DNA of 64,000 nucleotides from Chitinophagales bacterium (GTDB lineage Bacteria; Bacteroidota; Bacteroidia; Chitinophagales; LD1), in assembly GCA_019638515.1 (NCBI GenBank), contig JAHBTS010000004.1, forward strand, positions 186,001 through 250,000. The letters are read 5' to 3'. Below the pieces are notes generated by a model. That model made no database searches and was not told where the DNA came from. It saw only the letters and a program-made list of their open reading frames with translations. Shown piece after piece: positions 18,666 through 27,901 of this stretch. The position numbers and the translations under genes are program-made. The first letter of the stretch is position 1, and each line of letters starts with the position of its first letter.

Positions 18666-19799
18666 ATGAAAATTGTTATTCTCGGTTCGGCACATCCATT
18701 GCGAGGCGGTTTAAGCGCCTATAACGAACGCTTGGCGCGGGCTTTTATTCAGCAAGGACACAGTGTGCAGATTTATACTTTTAGCTTGCAGTATCCGGAG
18801 TTTTTGTTTCCCGGCACCACGCAGTACAGCAGCGAGGCTGCTCCCGATGATTTGTATATTCATGTAAAGGTAAACTCCATCAACCCTTTCAACTGGTTGG
18901 CAGTTGGAAAAGAAATTGCAAAGTTGAATGCTGATATACTTATCGTGAAATTTTGGTTGCCATTTATGGCACCCTGTCTGGGTACAATTGCACGTTTAGT
19001 AAAGCGCAATAAGAAAACAAAAGTAATAGCGGTGTTAGACAATATTATTCCGCACGAAAAACGAATTGGCGACACCGTGCTGGCAAAGTATTTCGTAGAC
19101 AGTGTAGATGCTTTTGTGGCAATGAGCAACAGCGTATTACAAGACTTGTCAGCATTCAACGCCAGCAAGCCGCGTTTGTTCAATCCGCATCCACTTTTCG
19201 ATAATTTTGGCGAAGCAGTTACCAAAACCGAAGCATACGAAAAGCTGGGCTTGGAAATAAACACAGAGTATATTTTGTTTTTCGGTTTTATACGCGATTA
19301 CAAAGGCTTAGATTTAATTCTGCACGCCATGGCAGATGAGCGTGTGCGCCAGCTGAATGTAAAACTTATAGTAGCAGGCGAGTTTTATACCGAGGCTCAA
19401 CCGTATTTAGATTTAATAGAGCAGTTGGGTATAAAAGATCAATTGATTTTACAAACAGATTTTATTCCCGATAGCGAGGTGCGCTATTATTTCTGCGCGG
19501 CAGATTTGGTAGCACAACCATATAAGCACGCCACCCAAAGCGGGGTAACACAAATTTGCTATCACTTTAATCGCCCCATGTTGGTAACCAATGTTGGCGG
19601 CCTGCCCGAGATTGTGCCGCACGGCAAAGTGGGTTATGTAGTAGAGCCAAATCCGCAGGCTATTGCCGATGCTTTAGTTGATTTTTATGAAAATCATCGC
19701 GAGTTTAATATGCGCAACAGTATAAAGTCCGAAAAGGTGAAATACACTTGGAGCGCTATGGTTGAAAAAATATTTGCACTGCATAAAATGCTGCAATAG
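18666..19799 (+). CDS. Glycosyltransferase family 4 protein
   Basis: Start taken at the ATG at 18666 (MKIVILGSAHPLRGGLS), three codons inside the longest frame, because it begins the GT-B beta strand and leaves 377 residues. The N-terminal glycine-rich loop LRGGLSAYNERLARAF is typical of GT4 acceptor domains. The C-terminal half holds the donor-site elements YILFFGFIRDYKGLDL, FIPDSEVRYYFCAADLVAQPY and the segment TNVGGLPEIVPHGKVG. It stands 87 bases after the amidase gene and 67 before acs, all plus strand. The role is probably addition of a sugar to a surface glycan; donor and acceptor are unknown. Confidence 0.9.
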   Translation: MKIVILGSAHPLRGGLSAYNERLARAFIQQGHSVQIYTFSLQYPEFLFPGTTQYSSEAAPDDLYIHVKVNSINPFNWLAVGKEIAKLNADILIVKFWLPFMAPCLGTIARLVKRNKKTKVIAVLDNIIPHEKRIGDTVLAKYFVDSVDAFVAMSNSVLQDLSAFNASKPRLFNPHPLFDNFGEAVTKTEAYEKLGLEINTEYILFFGFIRDYKGLDLILHAMADERVRQLNVKLIVAGEFYTEAQPYLDLIEQLGIKDQLILQTDFIPDSEVRYYFCAADLVAQPYKHATQSGVTQICYHFNRPMLVTNVGGLPEIVPHGKVGYVVEPNPQAIADALVDFYENHREFNMRNSIKSEKVKYTWSAMVEKIFALHKMLQ

Positions 19800-19865
19800 C
19801 AGATTGCTTGTGTTTTGATGCCACCAACATTCTTGTTTACTTAGCAAGCATTAAATGTATTTGCT

Positions 19866-21764
19866 ATGAAACAAATTGAAAGCCTGAAAGAATACCAAGA
19901 AGCATACAAAAAAAGTGTGGAGCAGCCCGAAACCTTTTGGGCCGAAATAGCCGAAACCTTTTGGTGGCAACACAAATGGAACAATGTTTTGCAATGGAAT
20001 TTTACCACACCGGAAATTAAATGGTTCGATGGCGGCTCTACCAATCTTTGTGTAAACGCCATAGATAGGCACCTTCCGCAACATGCAGATAGAATAGCAA
20101 TTATTGGCGAACCAAACGCTCCCAACGCTCCGGTGCGCACGCTCACTTACAAAGAATTGCACCAAGCCGTTTGCCGCTGTGCCAATGCCTTACTCAGCTT
20201 AGGCGTAACCAAAGGCGACAGTGTGTGTATTTACATGCCCATGATTCCTGAAGGAGCCATTGCCATGCTTGCTTGTGCCCGTATTGGAGCCATACATTCG
20301 GTAGTGTTTGCCGGATTTAGTGCAGAGAGTTTGCGCGATAGAATAAACGATCTTTCTTGTAAACTACTCATTACTGCCGATGCTTTTTATAGAGGAGAAA
20401 AAAAGGTGGAGCTTAAAAAAATTGCCGATGAAGCCTTGCAACAAACACCTTCTGTTCAGCACTGTTTACTTTTTAACCACTGTGGCGAATCGGTTGCTTT
20501 TTTAAAAGAGCGCGATGTGTGGTGGCATTCAATTGTTTCTGCGCAGCCCAACCACCACGAGGCGGTGCCAATGGAAGCCGAAGCACCACTGTTTGTTTTA
20601 TACACTTCGGGCTCCACCGGAAAACCCAAAGGTGTGTTGCATACCACCGCAGGTTACATGGTATATGTAGCTTATACTTTTAAGCAAGTTTTTCAATACC
20701 GCGATGGCGATGTTTTCTTTTGCACGGCAGATATTGGATGGGTAACCGGCCACAGCTATTTGGTATATGGTCCCTTACTCAATGCCGCCACCACTATTAT
20801 GTTTGAAGGTGTTCCTACACATCCGGACCACGGCAGATTGTGGGATGTAGTAGATAAGCACAAAGTGAATATTCTTTATACAGCACCAACAGCCATTCGC
20901 TCATTAGAAATTTTTGGCACCGAAATTTTTGCCGATAAAAGTTTGAAATCGCTGCGTGTGCTTGGCAGTGTAGGCGAGCCAATAAACGAAGAGGCTTGGC
21001 ATTGGTATTACGAAAATGTGGGAAAGAAAAATTGCCCTATTGTAGATACTTGGTGGCAAACCGAAACAGGCGGAATTTTAATTGCTCCAATTGCCAATGT
21101 TACTCCGCTTAAGCCAGCCTTTGCCACATTGCCATTGCCGGGAATACAGCCCGTTTTATTAAACGAAAAAGGCGAAGAAGTGCAGGGCAATCCTGCCGAA
21201 GGAAATTTATGCATACGCTTTCCGTGGCCGGGAATGGCGCGCACCGTGTATGGCGACCATGAACGGTTCCGCCAAACCTATTTTTCTGCCTATTCAAATG
21301 CGTATTTTACAAGCGATGGCGCCAAGCGCGATGAAAATGGATACTACAGAATAACCGGAAGAGTAGATGATGTAATAAACGTGAGCGGCCACCGCATTGG
21401 CACCGGTGAAGTAGAAGACGCCATCAACGAACACGAGTTGATAATTGAAAGTGCCGTAGTGGGTTTTCCGCACGATGTAAAAGGGCAGGGTTTGTATGCT
21501 TTTGTAATTTGCTCCGGCAACGTGCAACACACAGAGGCACTAATACAAGAAGTAAAGCAATTGGTAAGCGAAAAAATAGGCGCCTTTGCCAGACCCGATA
21601 AAATTCAAATAGTGCCGGGCTTGCCCAAAACGCGCAGCGGAAAAATTATGCGCAGAATTTTGAGGAAAATTGCCGAAGGAAATATTGCTAATATTGGCGA
21701 CACTACAGCACTCTTAGATGCTTCGGTGGTAGAAAAAATTATAGAAGGTGCCGGATTAAAATAA
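19866..21764 (+). CDS. acs: Acetyl-CoA synthetase (AMP-forming)
   Basis: Activates acetate to acetyl-CoA through acetyl-AMP in the cytoplasm. The 632 residues match the usual Acs length. Visible family features are the N-terminal ACAS region (NVLQWNFTTPEIKWFDGG), the AMP-binding P-loop YTSGSTGKPKG, the DTWWQTETG segment, the hinge GRVDDVINVSGHR, and the C-terminal TRSGKIMRR carrying the lysine that is acetylated in characterised Acs enzymes. It is followed after 210 bases by sucA, so acetate assimilation and the TCA cycle are neighbours here. The ATG start gives MKQIESLKEYQEAY, a normal opening. Confidence 0.97.
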   Translation: MKQIESLKEYQEAYKKSVEQPETFWAEIAETFWWQHKWNNVLQWNFTTPEIKWFDGGSTNLCVNAIDRHLPQHADRIAIIGEPNAPNAPVRTLTYKELHQAVCRCANALLSLGVTKGDSVCIYMPMIPEGAIAMLACARIGAIHSVVFAGFSAESLRDRINDLSCKLLITADAFYRGEKKVELKKIADEALQQTPSVQHCLLFNHCGESVAFLKERDVWWHSIVSAQPNHHEAVPMEAEAPLFVLYTSGSTGKPKGVLHTTAGYMVYVAYTFKQVFQYRDGDVFFCTADIGWVTGHSYLVYGPLLNAATTIMFEGVPTHPDHGRLWDVVDKHKVNILYTAPTAIRSLEIFGTEIFADKSLKSLRVLGSVGEPINEEAWHWYYENVGKKNCPIVDTWWQTETGGILIAPIANVTPLKPAFATLPLPGIQPVLLNEKGEEVQGNPAEGNLCIRFPWPGMARTVYGDHERFRQTYFSAYSNAYFTSDGAKRDENGYYRITGRVDDVINVSGHRIGTGEVEDAINEHELIIESAVVGFPHDVKGQGLYAFVICSGNVQHTEALIQEVKQLVSEKIGAFARPDKIQIVPGLPKTRSGKIMRRILRKIAEGNIANIGDTTALLDASVVEKIIEGAGLK

Positions 21765-21936
21765 ACAGAAACTAGAAGGAGTAAGGCGCTTGCCATAGTT
21801 TCTGCACCAAAATTCCGGCTGAGGGCAGAGGCGTTTTTTACACTTCAAAAGCCTTTAAATACAGGTAATGACTAAAATTTCATTCATTAACTAAGTTTAA
21901 GCGATATAGTTAGCAACTTCTTGAAGTTAAAACCAT

Positions 21937-21944
21937 TATGTTTG
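21937..21944 (+). promoter_or_regulatory. -7 box upstream of sucA
   Basis: TATGTTTG fits TAnnTTTG and lies 30 bases before the sucA ATG. The only nearby TTG (21921-21923) is 13 bases away, shorter than usual, so only the -7 element is supported. Confidence 0.42.
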
Positions 21945-21974
21945 CTTTAGAAAGTAGAAAATATATAGTTAGAA

Positions 21975-24686
21975 ATGGATAAGTATTCATACCTATCAAA
22001 CGCCACACCCGAATATATCGAGAACCTTTATCTCGATTTTAAAGCCAACCCAAACTCGGTAGATGCCGATTTTAAAAAGTTTTTTGAAGGCTTCGATTTT
22101 GCCGCGGCTTCTTACAACGGAAATGGCAAATCTTCAGCCGTTTCGTTAGATGAATTTAAGGTATATCAACTCATAAACGATTATAGAAATAAAGGGCATT
22201 TAATTGCCACCACCAACCCGCTAAAACCGCGTAAAGACCGCAGGGCAAATTTGGAGTTGGAACATTTTGGATTGGGCGAAAAAGACCTCCAAAAGAAATT
22301 TCAAATAGGCAGCGAAATAGGCTTACCCAATGCCACCTTGCAAGAAATTCTTACGAAGCTGCAATCGCTGTATGCTGCAAGCATTGGTTTTGAAACAGGC
22401 TATGTGCGTGAAAAAGAAGAAGTAAAATGGTTGCGCGAAAAAATAGAAGGTGCTCCGGTTCTTTTCAATTTCGACATTGCCAAGAAAGAGGAAATTTTAC
22501 GCGCACTAAACAAAGCCGTAGTATTCGAGAAATTTTTAGGAACTAAATACATTGGCGAAAAACGCTTTTCGCTCGAAGGTGGCGAAACCACCATTCCTGC
22601 ACTTAAAGCTATCATAAATAAGGGAGCAGAATTGGGTGTGGAAGAAGTGGTGTTTGGCATGGCACACCGCGGTAGGTTAAATGTGTTGGCAAACATTATT
22701 GGAAAAACCTACGAAGAAATATTCAATGAATTTGAAGGCAACAACGTGGGCGATCCGGCTTATGGCGATGGCGATGTAAAATACCACATGGGCTATTCTG
22801 CCCAGCACGCTACCTCCTCCGGAAAAAATATGTATTTGAAACTAATGCCCAACCCCTCGCATCTAGAAGCTGTGAATCCGGTAGTGGCAGGTTTTTGCCG
22901 CGCTAAAGCAAATTCTATTTACCAAGAGCAGTACGAAAAAATAATTCCTGTTACCATACATGGCGATGCAGCCGTGGCAGGGCAAGGAATTGTGTACGAA
23001 GTGTTGCAAATGGCAAAATTACCGGGTTACTATATTGGTGGCACCATTCACTACGTTATCAACAACCAAATTGGTTTTACTACCGATTTTGACGAAGCGC
23101 GCTCCAGCGATTATTGCACCTCTATTGCTGCTACCATCGAAGCACCTGTTTTTCACGTAAACGGAGATGATATTGAAGCCGTAGTTTTTGTAAGCGAATT
23201 GGCTGCCGAATACCGCCAACTGTTTAAGAAAGATGTGTTTATTGATATGGTGTGTTACCGCAAATGGGGGCACAACGAAAGCGATGATCCCAAATACACC
23301 CAACCGCTGATGTATCAATTGATAGATAAACACGCCAACCCGCGCGACATCTATTCAAAACAATTAGAACAAAAAGGGCAAATAGAAGCAGAGCTTGCCA
23401 AAAAATTAGAAAAAGAATTTTGGAGCGATTTGCAGGCGCGGTTAGATATGGTGAAACAGCATCCGCTGCCATATAAACCACAGCCAACCGAAGTTAGTTG
23501 GCAATCGCTTCGTAAAGCAACCGGAAAAGATTTTGAACAATCGCCCGATACCGGAGTAAACGAGCAAACACTGTTAAACCTTGCTACTACTATCAACACC
23601 ATTCCGGAAGGTTTTTCGCCCATAAAAAAAATGCAGAAATACCTTGCAGAGCGCCAAAAGCACATGGTAGAAGAAAAGCGCTTGGACTGGGCTGCCGGAG
23701 AATTGTTGGCGTATGCTTCTATATTAAACGAAGGAAAAGATGTGCGCTTAAGCGGAGAAGATGTGGAGCGTGGCACTTTTACACACCGCCATGCCGTAAT
23801 CTACGATGAAAAAACAGACAACAAATACAACCGCCTAAGTAAACTTTCGCCTAAGCAAGGCAAGTTTAGAATTTACAATTCGCATTTAAGCGAATACGGA
23901 GTGCTTGGGTTTGAATATGGTTACTCTATTACGCATCCCGATCCATTGGTAATTTGGGAGGCACAGTTTGGCGATTTTAATAACGGAGCACAAATTATTA
24001 TAGACCAGTTTATTGCTGCTGCTGAAAGCAAATGGCAGCGCAGTTCGGGTTTGGTAATGCTATTGCCGCATGGGTACGAAGGGCAAGGCCCGGAGCATAG
24101 CAGCGCACGCTTAGAGCGTTTTTTACAGTTGTGTGCCGAGTTAAATATGGTGGTGGTAAACATTACTACTCCGGCAAACTTTTTCCACGCCATGCGCAGG
24201 CAGTTGGCATGGGAGTTTCGCAAGCCGTTGATTGTAATGAGTCCTAAATCGCTGCTGCGCCATCCGCAATGTGTTTCTAATGTAAGCGAGCTTACGCAAG
24301 GCGGCTTTAAAGAAATTATTGCCGATGAACCTCAGAGCAAAAAGATTCGTAAAATTGTATTCTGTTCAGGAAAAATTTACTACGATTTAAAAGAGCGCCA
24401 AGCAAAAAAAGAAGCCAACGATGTATTGTTGGTGCGTTTGGAACAGATATATCCTATACCGGAGAAGCAAATGCAGGAAATAGTAAAAAGCTATCCAAAA
24501 GCAGAGATTTGCTGGGTACAAGAAGAGCCGCTGAATATGGGTGCGTGGTCGTTTTTAATAGGAAGACTGTACGATGTGCTTCCGATGAAAATTATAGCCC
24601 GCAAAAACTCTGCATCTCCTGCCACCGGCTATAAAAAGCAGCACGTAAAAGAGCAAGATGCAATCTTGGAAGCCGCCTTTGCATAA
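21975..24686 (+). CDS. sucA: 2-oxoglutarate dehydrogenase E1 component
   Basis: Thiamine-diphosphate-dependent decarboxylase that passes a succinyl group to the lipoyl E2 subunit in the TCA cycle. The 903-residue length is normal for E1o. The N-terminus (YIENLYLDFKANPNSVDADFKKFFEGF) resembles the E2-binding tail. Then come FGMAHRGRLNVL, HGDAAVAGQG, the ThDP-binding GDDIEAV region with CYRKWGHNESDDP, and the transketolase-like pyrimidine domain (LPHGYEGQGPEHSSARLERFLQ). The gene overlaps tsaB by one base. The E2 gene sucB is not in the window; a possible lipoylation partner gene, lipA, is 25 kb away. Confidence 0.97.
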   Translation: MDKYSYLSNATPEYIENLYLDFKANPNSVDADFKKFFEGFDFAAASYNGNGKSSAVSLDEFKVYQLINDYRNKGHLIATTNPLKPRKDRRANLELEHFGLGEKDLQKKFQIGSEIGLPNATLQEILTKLQSLYAASIGFETGYVREKEEVKWLREKIEGAPVLFNFDIAKKEEILRALNKAVVFEKFLGTKYIGEKRFSLEGGETTIPALKAIINKGAELGVEEVVFGMAHRGRLNVLANIIGKTYEEIFNEFEGNNVGDPAYGDGDVKYHMGYSAQHATSSGKNMYLKLMPNPSHLEAVNPVVAGFCRAKANSIYQEQYEKIIPVTIHGDAAVAGQGIVYEVLQMAKLPGYYIGGTIHYVINNQIGFTTDFDEARSSDYCTSIAATIEAPVFHVNGDDIEAVVFVSELAAEYRQLFKKDVFIDMVCYRKWGHNESDDPKYTQPLMYQLIDKHANPRDIYSKQLEQKGQIEAELAKKLEKEFWSDLQARLDMVKQHPLPYKPQPTEVSWQSLRKATGKDFEQSPDTGVNEQTLLNLATTINTIPEGFSPIKKMQKYLAERQKHMVEEKRLDWAAGELLAYASILNEGKDVRLSGEDVERGTFTHRHAVIYDEKTDNKYNRLSKLSPKQGKFRIYNSHLSEYGVLGFEYGYSITHPDPLVIWEAQFGDFNNGAQIIIDQFIAAAESKWQRSSGLVMLLPHGYEGQGPEHSSARLERFLQLCAELNMVVVNITTPANFFHAMRRQLAWEFRKPLIVMSPKSLLRHPQCVSNVSELTQGGFKEIIADEPQSKKIRKIVFCSGKIYYDLKERQAKKEANDVLLVRLEQIYPIPEKQMQEIVKSYPKAEICWVQEEPLNMGAWSFLIGRLYDVLPMKIIARKNSASPATGYKKQHVKEQDAILEAAFA

Positions 24687-25333
24687 TGAATGCTGTTTTG
24701 CTTTTTATAGAAACCGCCTCGCCCATTTGCTCGGTATGTGTAAGCAGGGGCAAAGAGGTAATAGCTACCGCTAATAGTACAACGCCCAATACACATGCCG
24801 GAGTATTAGCCGTTTTAATTCGGCAGGTGCTGGAAAAAGCCAAAGTAAGTGTGCGCGAATTGCAAGCTGTTTGCGTAAGCGAGGGGCCGGGTTCTTATAC
24901 CGGTTTGCGCATAGGGCTTTCTACCGCTAAAGGTATTTGCTACGCTGCAGAGCTGCCGCTTATTCTTATTCCTACTTTACAGGCAATGGCGCATGGCATA
25001 AAAAAATATGCAAGTGCAGGAAGCACCATTCTGCCGGTGCTGGATGCACGCAGGAGCGATGTGTATTTTTCACTCTTTAATTACGAACTTGAAGAGCTAA
25101 TAGCACATACATGCAGTAGTGTGAGCGAGGTAAATGTACTTGTAGAGCAGCGGCAGTTAAAGGCTGTTGCAGCCGGAACCGGAACCGAAAAGTTTGCCCC
25201 TTTTACACAGAATATTTCGGTAGTAGAAGAAACGGTAATAGATGCCGCAAACATGGTACCTATTGGATTAGAAAAATTTTACCGCAACGATTTTGCAGAT
25301 TTGGCATACGCAGAGCCTGTGTATAGAAAGTAG
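24686..25333 (+). CDS. tsaB: tRNA threonylcarbamoyladenosine biosynthesis protein TsaB
   Basis: TsaB pairs with TsaD and TsaE to transfer threonylcarbamoyl to A37 of ANN-reading tRNAs. The 215 residues include the ASKHA-fold opening FIETASPICSVCVSRGKEV, the conserved VSEGPGSYTGLRIGLSTAKG segment, and PVLDARRSDVYF. TsaB lacks catalytic metal ligands and acts as a dimerisation partner. The start ATG uses the last A of the sucA stop codon, so the two genes are translationally coupled. The convergent wbpG-like gene ends 37 bases downstream. Confidence 0.95.
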   Translation: MNAVLLFIETASPICSVCVSRGKEVIATANSTTPNTHAGVLAVLIRQVLEKAKVSVRELQAVCVSEGPGSYTGLRIGLSTAKGICYAAELPLILIPTLQAMAHGIKKYASAGSTILPVLDARRSDVYFSLFNYELEELIAHTCSSVSEVNVLVEQRQLKAVAAGTGTEKFAPFTQNISVVEETVIDAANMVPIGLEKFYRNDFADLAYAEPVYRK

Positions 25334-25369
25334 AATTTTTATACGGAATTTGATTTAATCCATTATAGG

Positions 25370-26512
25370 TTATTTATCAATGTTGTATGTCATCATTGGT
25401 TTAAAAGGAAGCAGGCGGCTTAAAATTTTATTAGCAATCCATCTAACCTTTTCGTAAAAAGGATAGTAACTTGGATAGTCTCTAAATGTTTTGTTGTTGT
25501 TGGCCCAAATAGTATTAAATTCAGATAGGCTTATACCAAGTTTTTTAGCAACGTATTCATGATCGCTTTGCATTAGCTTAGGTTGGTAAGGGGCTTGTTG
25601 TAAATCTTTTAGTGCGTCTTGGCGAGAAATTTCTCCATTACGTATGTAGGCACTGAGTGTAACTTTTCGTTTGTCGATACCAAATTTTTGATTTAGCCAA
25701 ACACCAATAATGTATCTGGTAAAAATATTTTCATGGTGGTGCCCTCCATAATCTTTCCAACCGTATTTTTCGCTAATCAATTTCTTAGCATGTTTTTTAT
25801 TGAATTGGATGTAGTAAAATGGGCGAACCATTTTAACGCGTTTAATAAGTGTGAAGTACAACACATCCCAAATGGTTTGGTTGGGGAAGGTTTCTATCTT
25901 TTTCGTTCCAAATTTTTTTTGAATGTAACTAATAAGTCGCCCATCGGTATATGTCCACAAGGTAGGTTGTTTGCCTTCTGTTCTAAAATTGTTTCCAACA
26001 AAAATATTGGGTACATCAAACTTTATTGCAGTTCTGTATAGTGTAGATACAATGGCTATGTCTGTGGGAGCATCTGCCCACGGTAGTCCCGATTTTAGTT
26101 GCGAGAGTAAGATGTCTCTAAATTCATCCCAATTGATAACATAGGTGTAGAGGTCAATATCTAGTGCTTCTAAAACGTTTCTAAGATTTGCTACGGAGGT
26201 TTCGGTATTCCAACCATTATCTAAGTGTACTGCTAATGGTCGGAGTCCAAGTTCTATACACAAGTGCAGTAGATAAGTACTATCTGTGCCTCCGCTAACG
26301 CCTACAACCACATCGTATTTTTTTCCCTTCCCCTCTTTTTTCAGTTTTTCAGCAATTTGTTTCAGAATTTCTTTTCCTCGCTCATCATTTGGATTGTCAT
26401 TGGAAAGGGCATCGTGTAATTTGCAGTAATTACACTCTCCTGAAGCATCAAATTTTATTTGAGGAACGGAACTATCCATCACACAGCGTGTACATATTTG
26501 CCGTGGAGCCAT
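25370..26512 (-). CDS. wbpG: N-acetyl sugar amidotransferase, WbpG family
   Basis: ATP-dependent amidotransferase of the WbpG family, thought to turn an N-acetyl group on a surface sugar into an acetamidino group. Ammonia is supplied by the HisH/HisF-like partners encoded just upstream. I prefer the ATG at 26512 (MAPRQICTRCVMD), four bases after the hisF stop, since it gives the family N-terminus. The ATG at 26539 would add nine residues and overlap hisF. Cys7, Cys10, Cys27 and Cys30 form a probable zinc site, and SGGTDS at 73-78 is the PP-loop that activates the substrate with ATP. It has 380 residues, close to the family norm. It is the last gene of hisH-hisF-wbpG. Confidence 0.9.
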   Translation of the reverse strand: MAPRQICTRCVMDSSVPQIKFDASGECNYCKLHDALSNDNPNDERGKEILKQIAEKLKKEGKGKKYDVVVGVSGGTDSTYLLHLCIELGLRPLAVHLDNGWNTETSVANLRNVLEALDIDLYTYVINWDEFRDILLSQLKSGLPWADAPTDIAIVSTLYRTAIKFDVPNIFVGNNFRTEGKQPTLWTYTDGRLISYIQKKFGTKKIETFPNQTIWDVLYFTLIKRVKMVRPFYYIQFNKKHAKKLISEKYGWKDYGGHHHENIFTRYIIGVWLNQKFGIDKRKVTLSAYIRNGEISRQDALKDLQQAPYQPKLMQSDHEYVAKKLGISLSEFNTIWANNNKTFRDYPSYYPFYEKVRWIANKILSRLLPFKPMMTYNIDK

Positions 26513-26516
26513 GTAT

Positions 26517-27305
26517 TTATATTCTGTGGAGAATCTCATCTTTAAAAAGTGATTTTATTTTTTCGCGTTTTGGATAGTTAATAAGGATGCCTTTAATGCG
26601 ACCAAAGTAAACAAATAAACTTCCGGCAGCTACTGCATCAACATGTGCTTGAAGTACTGCTTCTTTAATGTGCTGTAGGTTGCCAGCTCCTCCGGTTGCT
26701 ATAAGTGGAATTTTTATCTTCCTTCGTAATTGTTGAAGCATTGGGATGTCGAATCCTAAACACGATCCTTCTCTGTTGATATCGTTGATGACAATTTCTC
26801 CTGCTCCAGCCTCTTGAATATTTTCTATTAGTGTAAAAATATCGGTGTTCAATTGTTTTTTACCATTCATGGTACATACTACAAAGTTGTTTTCGTTGCG
26901 TTTTAGAATATCTAAACACACTACGATACTTTGGCTTCCAAATCTTGCGGCTGCGTTGTTTATTAGATCTAAGTTTTGAGTTGCTGCGGAGCTTATGCAA
27001 ACTTTTTCTATTCCAATGTTTATGACTCTCTCTATTTCTTCAAGTGTTTTAATGCCTCCTCCATAGCAAACAGGCATAAATGCCTCGTTTGCAATTTCGT
27101 GAATAAGGTTAAAATCTATCGGCTTGTTTTTTGAACTAGCATCTATATCTAAGAACATCAATTCATCTGCTTCCATCTCATTGTAAATCTTCACAGCATT
27201 GAGAGGATCTCCGATGTATGTAGGATTGCTGAACTTAACAGTTTTAACTAGACCATGGTTGCTGTATAGCAAGCACGGTATTATTCGTGGAAGTTTTTGT
27301 TTCAT
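26517..27305 (-). CDS. hisF2: HisF2/AglZ-like synthase subunit for acetamidino sugar modification
   Basis: A 262-residue (beta/alpha)8-barrel protein of the imidazole-glycerol-phosphate synthase cyclase family. In HisF the barrel conducts ammonia from HisH and performs a ring closure using two Asp residues. Here the first one is gone: the conserved IxCLD segment reads IPCLLYSNHG, with Leu13 at the Asp position. The second is kept (Asp132 in VVCLDILKR). The phosphate-site segment ATGGAGN is present. This pattern fits the acetamidino-modification HisF2 subgroup rather than histidine synthesis. It overlaps hisH by four bases and is followed directly by wbpG. It probably channels ammonia to WbpG. 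Confidence 0.9.
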   Translation of the reverse strand: MKQKLPRIIPCLLYSNHGLVKTVKFSNPTYIGDPLNAVKIYNEMEADELMFLDIDASSKNKPIDFNLIHEIANEAFMPVCYGGGIKTLEEIERVINIGIEKVCISSAATQNLDLINNAAARFGSQSIVVCLDILKRNENNFVVCTMNGKKQLNTDIFTLIENIQEAGAGEIVINDINREGSCLGFDIPMLQQLRRKIKIPLIATGGAGNLQHIKEAVLQAHVDAVAAGSLFVYFGRIKGILINYPKREKIKSLFKDEILHRI

Positions 27306-27901
27306 AAATTGATAAAGTTGCGCATCAATTCTTTTCCAAAACGATGGCTTTTTTCGGGATGGAATTGCACTCCATAAATATTTTCTTTTTCAAAGCCGCA
27401 GGTGTATGTAATTTCATAATCTGCTGTGAACAAAATATCGTTTGAGCTATTACATTTAACGTAATAGCTGTGTACAAAGTAGAATCTCGTTTCTTCGTCA
27501 GTAAGGTTGAAAAGCTTAGATTTTTTAGCTTGTGCAACATAGTTCCATCCCATATTTGGAACTCGTAAATGGGAGGGAAATTTTATGGTTTCTGCATCTA
27601 TCCAACCAAGTCCATCTTCTACACCTTCTTCGCTTTTTTTAGTTATCAATTGCATTCCAAGACAAATACCCAATACCGGTATTTTTTTTTCTAATACTAG
27701 GTGGTTGAGTACAGGAGGTAAATTTTGAGCTTTGAGTTTTTTCATTCCATAATCAAAAGCGCCCACGCCTGGGAGTATTATTTTTTCTGCTTTTTCAATA
27801 AGGTTTATATCGTTGGTAATAGTGCTTTGTCCATCTAAGTAATCAATCATATTGGCAATAGAGCCTAAATTTCCCACTCCGTAATCTATTATATAAATCA
27901 T
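27302..27901 (-). CDS. hisH2: HisH-like glutamine amidotransferase subunit
   Basis: Class I glutaminase that releases ammonia from glutamine. The 199 residues show the opening IDYGVGNLGSI, the oxyanion-side PGVGAFDYGM, the nucleophile Cys80 in GICLGMQL, and the dyad partner His181 with Glu183 in QFHPEKS, so the glutaminase triad is intact. The stop overlaps the hisF2 start by four bases. No other histidine genes are present, and wbpG ends the run. The inferred role is therefore amidino-sugar synthesis for an O-antigen or capsule. Upstream is a 315-base AT-rich gap. Confidence 0.9.
   Translation of the reverse strand: MIYIIDYGVGNLGSIANMIDYLDGQSTITNDINLIEKAEKIILPGVGAFDYGMKKLKAQNLPPVLNHLVLEKKIPVLGICLGMQLITKKSEEGVEDGLGWIDAETIKFPSHLRVPNMGWNYVAQAKKSKLFNLTDEETRFYFVHSYYVKCNSSNDILFTADYEITYTCGFEKENIYGVQFHPEKSHRFGKELMRNFINL

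Noticed and set aside
21765..21840. Possible riboswitch or terminator between acs and sucA
   Set aside because: A nine-base inverted repeat (CAGAAACTA / TAGTTTCTG) and a later six-T run are present but the parts do not form one compact hairpin, and I recognise no riboswitch core.
25370..27901. hisH/hisF as part of a histidine operon
   Set aside because: No hisA, hisI, hisB or hisG is adjacent, HisF lacks a catalytic Asp, and the third gene is WbpG-like.
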